Below are positions 57,889 through 64,000 of a DNA stretch of 64,000 nucleotides, piece by piece (position 1 is the first letter of the stretch; each line of letters begins with the position of its first letter). Source of the stretch: an uncultured Verrucomicrobiota bacterium (GTDB taxonomy: Bacteria > Verrucomicrobiota > Verrucomicrobiia > Opitutales > Opitutaceae); assembly GCA_903876795.1 (NCBI GenBank), contig CAIRBK010000097.1:81012-145011 (forward strand), written 5' to 3'. A program made the translations under genes and the position numbers. The notes below the pieces were generated by a model, which had not been told where the DNA came from, did no database searches, and was given only the letters and a program-made list of their open reading frames with translations.

Positions 57889-58287
57889 GTTTACGTTGCG
57901 ATAGGTCTCCTGTTCAGCGCATTTCTGGAGCGCCTGGGCTACCATGCCGAAGTCGTGTCCAACGGTCTTGAAGTGCTCGACACCTTCGCCACACGTCGAT
58001 TCGATGTTGCCACCCTCGATGTGCAAATGCTTGATATGAATGATTTATCATGCGCTCGCCGCCTTTGCGCCAAATGCGCCGAGTCATTGAGACCTTGGCT
58101 GATCGCCATGACCTCCAAAGCACTTGAAGGTGATCAAGAGATTTGCCGTGCCGACGACATGGACGATTACATCGGCAAGCCGGTCGGCGGCCCGACGATA
58201 GCGGCGACCCTCACAAGAGCGGCCGAAAGATTGGCCTGCGCCGTTCAATTTAACACCTCCCCCATTGAAGGCTATGCCCACACCTGA
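57889..58287 (+). pseudogene. Receiver-domain remnant (N-terminally truncated)
   Basis: After an in-frame TAG at 57886, the frame reads GLLFSAFLERLGYHAEVVSNGLEVL and then LDVQMLDMNDL, PWLIAMTSKALEGD and MDDYIGKPVGG. It parallels the second receiver of the GAF kinase just upstream ([53 protein letters not shown]). The phospho-acceptor Asp, Thr and Lys are kept. The first beta strand and acidic pair are missing, and no start codon gives a full domain. It looks like the tail of a duplicated hybrid kinase or response regulator cut by the adjacent inverted-repeat element. Its end overlaps the TonB receptor start. Confidence 0.7.
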
Positions 58288-60325
58288 TTCCCGATCGCCC
58301 CGAGCTCCTACCTTCGCGGCTTCCTCCCGTAAGACAGGTTGGTCTTTGTTGCTTTTTACCGCTTGCATCGGGCCGGCTGGGGCAACTGAACGCGGCAAAG
58401 AGGACCTCGCCAGCCTCGAACTCGAACAACTCGTGGAGCTGCCCGTCGAATTCGTGTCCGGTGTCTCCAAATACGAACAGTCAATCCGCCAGGCCCCCGC
58501 CAGCGTCACCGTCCTCACCGCCGCCGACATCCGCAATTACGGCTGGCGCACCCTGGGCGACGCCCTCCGCAGCGCCCCGGGCTTCCACATCCGCACCGAC
58601 CGGTTTTACGACTACATCGGCAACCGGGGCTTCACCCGCGCCTACGACTACAACTCCCGCACTCTTGTCCTCGTCAACGGGCAGAGGATCAACGACCCCA
58701 TCTACCAACAGGGATCCGTCGGCACCGACTTCCTTCTCGACCCCGACCTCATCGACCGCATCGAGATCATCCAAGGCCCCGGCTCGTCGGTCTACGGCAG
58801 CAGCGCCTTCTACGGCGCCATCAACGTCATCCCCAAAAAAGGCCGCGACCTCTCCGGTGGCCAGATCTCCGCAACCTTCGACTCCTCTGCGGGCACGAAG
58901 GGCCGCCTGACCTACGGGGACCGCACCGCCGACGGGGTTGAATATCTGCTTTCCGCCACCGAGTCCCATACCCCCGGGCAAACCAATTTTCCCCTCCCCG
59001 ACGACTGGCGCGCATCCACCGGTCGTCCCGACGAACGCATCTCGACCGAGGACGGCACCCGCCAGCGGCAACTCTACGCCCGGGCCTCGTGGCGCGGACT
59101 CGAAACCGAAGCCGCCTACGGCCGCCGCGAAAAAGACGTCCCCCCGCCGGTCTACCACACCCTCCCTGGCGCCCATGCGGCCGACACCCGCGCCTACTGG
59201 CTCGCCCGGGCCTCCGGTTCGCCCTTCGCAGACGCCACCCTCTCCCTTAAAACGTCCGTCGATTATTATGCCTACGATGGTACCTTCCGCCCGGCCAACG
59301 ACTACGACGGCGACTTGATCAACGAATTCCACGAACGCCGCCCCAAGACCCGCTCCGTCTCCCTGAACAACGAGGTCCGCTGGCACCAGACCTCCGCCGC
59401 CGGACACAGCCTGCTCCTCGGCACCGAAGTGCAAAACAACCTCCGCCTCCACAGCAGCAACCCCAACCTGGAACAGCCGGCCTACTCCGCTGCCGAAATC
59501 AACACGTCCTCCCGCTACTACAGCCCCTTCGCCCAGATTGACTACCAGGCACTCCCCGGCCTGCGCCTCTCCACCGGAGCGCGGTACGACGACTACAGCA
59601 CGGGCGAAAGCCGTCTCACGCCCCGCGTCGGCCTGATTTGGGACTACACCCGCGTCACCACGGTGAAACTCCTCTACGGCGAGTCCTTCCGCGTCCCGAA
59701 CCTCGAGGAGCGCAACCCGTCAGAACCTCGCGGTGTCGCCAACCCCGATCTGGGCCCCGAAACCGCCCGCAGCTGGGAACTGGCCTGCGAACACGATTTC
59801 TCCAAGTACTGGGCCTTCGATGTCCGCCTTTACCATACCCGCTCCGACGGGTTGATCTCGTTCCATGAACCCGCGCCCGGCAGCTTCAGCTACCAAAACG
59901 CAGCCAATTACGAGACCAGGGGCGGCGAAATAGGCACGACCACCCGCTTTGCCTCCGGCATCACCACCCGCGCCTCCGTCACGCTCCAAAAAACCACCGA
60001 CGAGTCCTCCGGCGCCGACGTCGCCGACGCCCCGCATTTGCTTGGAAAACTGAACCTCTCCGTGCCTCTCCGCGCCGACTGGTTGCGAGCCTCCGCCGAA
60101 ATCCAATATGTCGGCGACCGGCGTGATTTCACCGCCCCCGCCCGGGACACCGGCGACTACCTGGTCGCCAACCTCACCGTGCGCGCGGCCCCCGTCTGGC
60201 GCCACTGGGACCTCTCGGCCAGCATCTACAACCTGGCCAACGCGCGCTGGTACGATTCCATGAACGACGGCCAGATCGTCGCGCCGGCCCGCACCGTTGT
60301 CCTTCGCGTTAGCCGCGACTTTTGA
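58274..60325 (+). CDS. TonB-dependent receptor
   Basis: The 683-residue outer-membrane protein has a signal-like N-terminus (basic residues, then WSLLLFTACIGPAGA). A plug domain follows (about 65-185) with SVTVLTAADIRNYGWRTLGDALRSAPG, VLVNGQRINDPIY, and IEIIQGPGSSVYGSSAFYGAINVIPKK. A 22-strand barrel ends in aromatic Phe (VVLRVSRDF). The start is ATG 58274; a TTG at 58265 adds three residues. It resembles receptors for siderophores or vitamins, but the ligand is not readable. Its stop overlaps the start of the YfiR-like gene, so receptor and signalling genes form one operon. Confidence 0.92.
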   Translation: MPTPDSRSPRAPTFAASSRKTGWSLLLFTACIGPAGATERGKEDLASLELEQLVELPVEFVSGVSKYEQSIRQAPASVTVLTAADIRNYGWRTLGDALRSAPGFHIRTDRFYDYIGNRGFTRAYDYNSRTLVLVNGQRINDPIYQQGSVGTDFLLDPDLIDRIEIIQGPGSSVYGSSAFYGAINVIPKKGRDLSGGQISATFDSSAGTKGRLTYGDRTADGVEYLLSATESHTPGQTNFPLPDDWRASTGRPDERISTEDGTRQRQLYARASWRGLETEAAYGRREKDVPPPVYHTLPGAHAADTRAYWLARASGSPFADATLSLKTSVDYYAYDGTFRPANDYDGDLINEFHERRPKTRSVSLNNEVRWHQTSAAGHSLLLGTEVQNNLRLHSSNPNLEQPAYSAAEINTSSRYYSPFAQIDYQALPGLRLSTGARYDDYSTGESRLTPRVGLIWDYTRVTTVKLLYGESFRVPNLEERNPSEPRGVANPDLGPETARSWELACEHDFSKYWAFDVRLYHTRSDGLISFHEPAPGSFSYQNAANYETRGGEIGTTTRFASGITTRASVTLQKTTDESSGADVADAPHLLGKLNLSVPLRADWLRASAEIQYVGDRRDFTAPARDTGDYLVANLTVRAAPVWRHWDLSASIYNLANARWYDSMNDGQIVAPARTVVLRVSRDF

Positions 60326-60930
60326 TGCCGCACCCGCTCCACGCTTTAGCCCGTCGGAGCCGCCGCCTGCTCGCAGTGGCGGCGATCTTCTGCCTGGGTC
60401 TTTCCGAAAGCGGGCTGGCCCAGGTCGCCGCGTCTGCGACCGCCGTCGACTCTTCCACGGCCACCGCGGCCTACCTGCTCAATTTCCTCCGTTTCACCGA
60501 GTGGCCCCCCGAACCCGGCGCGTCGGATATCGCCGCCCCCTACGTCATCGGCGTGGCCGGCAACCGAGACCTGCTCGACTCCCTGATAACCTTGGTGGAA
60601 GGCCGCACGGTCCGCGGCCACCCTTTGCGCGTAACCCGCATCAAGGACGCACGGAACGCCCTGGGCTGCCACGTCGTCTACCTTGAAGGCGAAAAAATCG
60701 GTGACGACTACCTTCTGAGCCCGGATGAAGTCGTGCCCCTGTTGCAAGGTCGGCCCGTACTCACCGTATCCAACGCGCCCGGTTTCGTAGCCCGGGGTGG
60801 CCTCGTGCAGCTTTTCCGCGAGGGCACCCAACTTCGGTTCGCCATCAACACCGACGCGTTGCCGGCGACCGGCCTCGCTTTAAACTCGCGCCTCCTCGCA
60901 CTTTCCCGCAAGCCCCCCGCCGCCCCATGA
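60325..60930 (+). CDS. YfiR-like (DUF4154) periplasmic protein
   Basis: The 201-residue protein has a signal peptide (basic start, LLAVAAIFCLGLSESGLA) and a DUF4154 domain. This shows YLLNFLRFTEWP near the start of the mature chain, VIGVAGNRDLLDSL, GHPLRVTRI, CHVVYLE, LTVSNAPGFVARGGLVQLF and LRFAINTDALPATGLALNSRLLALS. YfiR in Pseudomonas is a periplasmic repressor of the CHASE8 diguanylate cyclase YfiN and senses redox state through disulfides. Here only one cysteine is left after signal cleavage, so that redox switch is absent. Its start overlaps the TonB stop by one base and its stop overlaps the kinase start (ATGA). Confidence 0.88.
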   Translation: MPHPLHALARRSRRLLAVAAIFCLGLSESGLAQVAASATAVDSSTATAAYLLNFLRFTEWPPEPGASDIAAPYVIGVAGNRDLLDSLITLVEGRTVRGHPLRVTRIKDARNALGCHVVYLEGEKIGDDYLLSPDEVVPLLQGRPVLTVSNAPGFVARGGLVQLFREGTQLRFAINTDALPATGLALNSRLLALSRKPPAAP

Positions 60931-62519
60931 AGCCGAAAGGCCAGTCAATCCGGCGCCAGATACTGGTGTTCAGTCTGCTGCTTTGCGCAGGCGTCATGCT
61001 CCCGGTCGGCTGCGGCCTTTTTTTCCACAACTACCGCCAGACCCGGGCCCGCTTGCACGACTCGCTCCAGGCGAGCGCGGGCATCACCGCCGCCAATGTC
61101 TCTGCCGCCCTCGCCTTCGGTGATCAGGACTCGGCCCGGGAAATCCTCTCCGCCCTCCGCAATGACCCGCTGATCACCTCTGCGGTCATTCGCGATTCCC
61201 GCGGCGGATCCTTCGCCTCCTTCGACTCGGCAAAAACCGGCGACACGGCCTCTTCTCCCCACTTGGTCTCGGTGCAAATCACCCACTCCGGTGAAACCTA
61301 CGGCGAACTGGTCGTCACCGGCGACACGGCCCGGGAACTCAGGTCCACCGCGTTCACATGGGTCGCCATCTATCTGGCCGCGTTCGGCTTGTCCGTGGTT
61401 TCCGCTCTGCTGATCGCCCGTCGTTTCCAGCGCACCGTCTCCACCCCGCTCGTCAATCTCGCCGCCACCGCCGTGCGCGTCGCCCACGAGCGCGACTACC
61501 AGACCCGCGCCACCGTCGCCGGCTGCGCCGAGGCCATCGACCTGGCCGTCGCTCTTAACGTCATGTTGGCCGAGATCGGCCGGCGCGACCAGCGCCTTGC
61601 CCTCCAAGTCGAGTCCCTCAACCGAGAAATCCGCGAACGCGAAAACGCCGAGAGTGCCTTGCGCGATAACCAGCACGACATGGTCCGACTCTCACGCGAA
61701 GCCGGCATGGCCGAGGTCGCCGCCGGTGTCCTCCACAACATCGGCAACGTCCTCACCAGCATCAACGTCTCCAGCGACCTCATCGCCGCCAGGGTCACCG
61801 GCGCGCAGCACCGCCCCGTCGCCACCCTTCGTAAACTGCTCGGCGCCACTGCACCGAAGACAGCCGTGGTTTTCTCCGTCCATCCCGACGGCACCGAGCT
61901 CCGCGCCCTGCTCTCCTCCCTAGCCGAGAACACAGCCACCGACCTCGACGAGGTTTCCAGGCTGCTGGAAATGATGCGCAAGGGTATATCCCACCTCAAA
62001 CGCATCGTCTCCAGCCAGCAATCCCTCGCTCGTACCTCCAGCATCACCGAATCCATCCAATTACGCGACGTCCTTCAAGACTCCCTCGTCCTCGCTCGCA
62101 CCATCGCCCGCCAGTTCTCCCCTTTGACCGACAATCTCGACGAAGGCGCCACCATACACGCCGACCGCAGCCTGGCCGTGCAAATCCTGCTCAACCTGCT
62201 GCTCAACGCACACGAGTCCATCGTCGCACGCGCCCCCGCCTCGCCCATGATCTCGATCAGCTTCTCTCCCGCCACCGACGGCTTCACTGCGGTTTCCGTC
62301 CAGGACAACGGGGTCGGCATCCCGCCCGACAAACTCGTCACCATCTTCACCTACGGCTACACCACCAAGCTCGCCGGGCACGGCTTCGGCCTGCACAACT
62401 CCGCCAACGCCGCCCGTCTTATGGGCGGCAGCCTTGCGGTGATCAGCCCCGGCTCCGGCCTCGGTGCCACTTTCACCCTCACTCTTCCCTCCCGTCCACC
62501 CTCCGGTCAAAACACATGA
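60927..62519 (+). CDS. CHASE8-HAMP sensor histidine kinase (GVLHN-type)
   Basis: The 530-residue membrane kinase has a helix at about 12-34, a CHASE8-like periplasmic domain (SAALAFGDQDSAREILSALRNDPLITSAVI) and a second helix at 143-164. A HAMP domain (165-220) and coiled coil lead to the histidine box AAGVLHNIGNVLTSINV with H270. The residue after the histidine is Asn rather than Glu, as in the GVLHNxGN kinase branch. HATPase motifs are NLLLNAHESI, DNGVGIPPDKL and GHGFGLHNSAN. The N-terminal half matches YfiN, but the output is a kinase instead of GGDEF. It overlaps the YfiR-like gene and the downstream receiver-kinase gene by 4 bp each. Confidence 0.92.
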   Translation: MKPKGQSIRRQILVFSLLLCAGVMLPVGCGLFFHNYRQTRARLHDSLQASAGITAANVSAALAFGDQDSAREILSALRNDPLITSAVIRDSRGGSFASFDSAKTGDTASSPHLVSVQITHSGETYGELVVTGDTARELRSTAFTWVAIYLAAFGLSVVSALLIARRFQRTVSTPLVNLAATAVRVAHERDYQTRATVAGCAEAIDLAVALNVMLAEIGRRDQRLALQVESLNREIRERENAESALRDNQHDMVRLSREAGMAEVAAGVLHNIGNVLTSINVSSDLIAARVTGAQHRPVATLRKLLGATAPKTAVVFSVHPDGTELRALLSSLAENTATDLDEVSRLLEMMRKGISHLKRIVSSQQSLARTSSITESIQLRDVLQDSLVLARTIARQFSPLTDNLDEGATIHADRSLAVQILLNLLLNAHESIVARAPASPMISISFSPATDGFTAVSVQDNGVGIPPDKLVTIFTYGYTTKLAGHGFGLHNSANAARLMGGSLAVISPGSGLGATFTLTLPSRPPSGQNT

Positions 62520-63796
62520 GCTCCGAACGTTACCGAATCCTGATTGCGGACGACACGCCCGCGCTTCATGATGCCTACAGCAGCATCTTCAACCCAGTCG
62601 GCGTAGACAGAGCCCCGATCCCCGGAGCCGATAAATTCGCCCCCGAACTGGCCCGCCCCGAAACCACCGGCCCGGTCTATGACATCACCTATGTCAACCA
62701 GGGCGAGGAGGCCCTCGCCGCCGTCAACGCCGCCAGTCTCTCCGGCGCCCCTTTCGCCCTTGCCATCCTCGACGTGCGGATGCCCCCGGGTATCGACGGC
62801 GTCCAGACTGCGCGCCACCTGCGCAGTCAGCACTCCGACCTCCAGATCGTACTCTGCACCGCGTATGCCGACTACTCCTGGTCCGATCTGCTCGCCACTT
62901 TCGCCGCCGACGACGGTGTAATGATGCTGAAAAAACCCTTCGACGCGATCGAGGTCCAACAACTCGCCATCACCCTTTGCCGCAAGTGGCGCCTGGGCGC
63001 CGAAAACCGGGCACTGGTGCGCGATCTCGAGAACCGCGTCGCCGCCCGCACCGAGCAACTCGCCATCACCCTGAAGCAACTTGAGGTCGCGTTGACAGCC
63101 GCCAAAAGCGCCGACCGGGCCAAACACAACTTCCTCCGCTGCGTCAGCCACGAGCTCAACACCCCTCTCAATGGCGTCCACGGCCCCGCCAGCGTGCTCG
63201 CGCTCTCCAAAGAACCCGAAGTCCGTGAGATGAGCCGGCTGATCCTAGAATCCAGCGCCCGCCTTAATCGACTCTTCGCCCGCATCCTTCTCTATCTCCA
63301 ACTGGAGGCACCGGCGACCACTCTCCTGACGTCAGCGTCACCTGCGGACCTCGTCGCCAGAGCCGTCGAGCCCCATCGGGCGACCGCAGTTGGGAAAGGC
63401 CTGACGCTGAACTGCACGGTTAACTCGCCCCCGCTCCTCCGCATCATCGGCAAATTCGAGCTCTTGATCGCGGCCGTGGACAACCTGGTCGAAAACGCCG
63501 TCAAGTTCACCGACAAAGGTGGAATCCAAGTTCGCCTCCGCTACGACGAGAGCGCACGGTTTCTCGTCATGGACGTGACCGATACCGGCCCGGGCATCGC
63601 CCAGCCCAAACTGGACGAAATCACCGCCCTGTTTTCGCCCGGTGACGACAGCCTCACCCGCAAGCAAGACGGCCTCGGAATCGGGCTCGCCCTGGTTTCA
63701 CGGATCGCCCGTCACCTCGGAGGCTCCATCACGGCGGGCCCCGGGCTCACCCAAGGCACCCAATTCAGCTTGGCGATTCCCGCCCAACTCCCCTGA
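62516..63796 (+). CDS. Receiver-histidine kinase protein
   Basis: The 426-residue cytoplasmic protein starts with a receiver domain: acidic D12-D13 in IADDTPALHD, phospho-acceptor D86 in LAILDVRMPPGIDG, and a C-terminal lysine in KKPFDAIEVQQL. An insertion of about 20 residues (around 32-54) follows the first helix. A coiled coil and a histidine domain with H212 in CVSHELNTPLNG lead to the HATPase with DTGPGIAQPKL and GLGIGLALVSRIA. There is no DNA-binding output. It probably receives phosphate from the overlapping CHASE8 kinase and relays it, so the final target lies elsewhere. ATGA overlap with the upstream gene. Confidence 0.92.
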   Translation: MSSERYRILIADDTPALHDAYSSIFNPVGVDRAPIPGADKFAPELARPETTGPVYDITYVNQGEEALAAVNAASLSGAPFALAILDVRMPPGIDGVQTARHLRSQHSDLQIVLCTAYADYSWSDLLATFAADDGVMMLKKPFDAIEVQQLAITLCRKWRLGAENRALVRDLENRVAARTEQLAITLKQLEVALTAAKSADRAKHNFLRCVSHELNTPLNGVHGPASVLALSKEPEVREMSRLILESSARLNRLFARILLYLQLEAPATTLLTSASPADLVARAVEPHRATAVGKGLTLNCTVNSPPLLRIIGKFELLIAAVDNLVENAVKFTDKGGIQVRLRYDESARFLVMDVTDTGPGIAQPKLDEITALFSPGDDSLTRKQDGLGIGLALVSRIARHLGGSITAGPGLTQGTQFSLAIPAQLP

Positions 63797-63885
63797 TAAC
63801 GCGGCGTCGCTCCGAGGAGTTATATCAATGGCTGGATGCCCAAACCGAAATCGCTCCACGATTCCGGTACGCTGGGAATCCGTAG

Positions 63886-63906
63886 CGGAACGGCGTAGCC
63901 GTTTCG
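63886..63906. terminator. Hairpin downstream of the receiver-kinase gene
   Basis: CGGAACGGC (63886-63894) and GCCGTTTCG (63898-63906) pair with one G-T wobble around a 3-nt loop, between two convergent genes. There is no T tract, so termination is suggested only by position. Confidence 0.3.
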
Positions 63907-63939
63907 TCCGGATGGACTTGGTTCACGCAACAATAGGAA

Positions 63940-64000
63940 TTACTTGCCTTTCATAAAGCGTTCCATTTCCGCCTTTTCGGCGGCTTTTTCGACGCTTTCG
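63940..64000 (-). CDS. C-terminal fragment of an unidentified protein
   Basis: Reading in from the right edge on the minus strand, 19 codons remain before a TAA at 63940-63942. They encode a Lys/Glu/Ala-rich helix ending in ERFMKGK. That is too short to assign a family. Codon use looks coding and the charged tail is typical of many small soluble proteins. It converges with the receiver-kinase gene. Confidence 0.35.
   Translation of the reverse strand, partial: ESVEKAAEKAEMERFMKGK

Noticed and set aside
63828-63956. Plus-strand frame of 42 codons with GAGGAG upstream of its ATG
   Set aside because: The ribosome site is good, but the peptide has no recognisable features and overlaps both a hairpin and the end of the minus-strand gene. 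Not enough to call a gene.

Overview
The window is 64 kb of GC-rich, gene-dense bacterial chromosome. It carries a full Gram-negative envelope programme (lipid A acylation, heptose core assembly, a TonB receptor and YajC), a fused SecDF and many GTG or TTG starts with weak or absent Shine-Dalgarno sequences. This is most consistent with a Verrucomicrobiota bacterium of the Opitutaceae type. That placement is inferred from gene content and composition; no rRNA or other marker phylogeny could be run.

1-31.6 kb is mainly housekeeping. It opens with the end of a CtaG-like oxidase assembly gene, followed by pyrR-pyrB-pyrC, a CPBP membrane protease, thiL and tsaE on the plus strand. Next come a minus-strand PLP aminotransferase and a plus-strand malic enzyme. 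A minus-strand run holds metG, menF, a small conserved-looking ORF, an orphan methyltransferase and a GH39 beta-xylosidase. Then follow an orphan two-domain iron-type ABC permease, purH, apaG and a beta-CASP RNase-like hydrolase with a clear intrinsic terminator. The section ends with yajC-secDF-recJ, speA, a CAU tRNA and serS-tilS-ftsH.

31.6-48.5 kb is a lipopolysaccharide locus. It has an MsbA-like flippase, a run of overlapping glycosyltransferases and FkbM methyltransferases, and a two-gene AT-rich insert (37.5-39.6 kb) that looks acquired. All five steps of ADP-heptose synthesis are present (rfaE1, gmhA, hldD, rfaE2, gmhB), with a VapBC-type toxin-antitoxin pair inserted among them. The locus ends with a heptosyltransferase and an unusual fusion of a lipid A acyltransferase to a second heptosyltransferase.

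48.5-63.8 kb is transport and signalling. A fused DppD-DppF ATPase is followed by a lipoprotein substrate-binding protein translationally coupled to a 1306-residue hybrid kinase, then a GAF hybrid kinase. A 192-bp inverted-repeat element then abuts a decapitated receiver-domain remnant. Last comes a tightly overlapping cassette: TonB receptor, YfiR-like periplasmic protein, CHASE8-HAMP histidine kinase and receiver-histidine kinase. The cassette resembles the YfiR-YfiN sensory pair with the diguanylate cyclase output replaced by a histidine kinase, and is the most interesting system in the window. No DNA-binding output protein is encoded nearby.

Two intergenic sites, 26 kb apart, carry matching inverted pairs of a short REP-like palindrome. 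The 330-bp metG/permease intergenic region is packed with inverted repeats.
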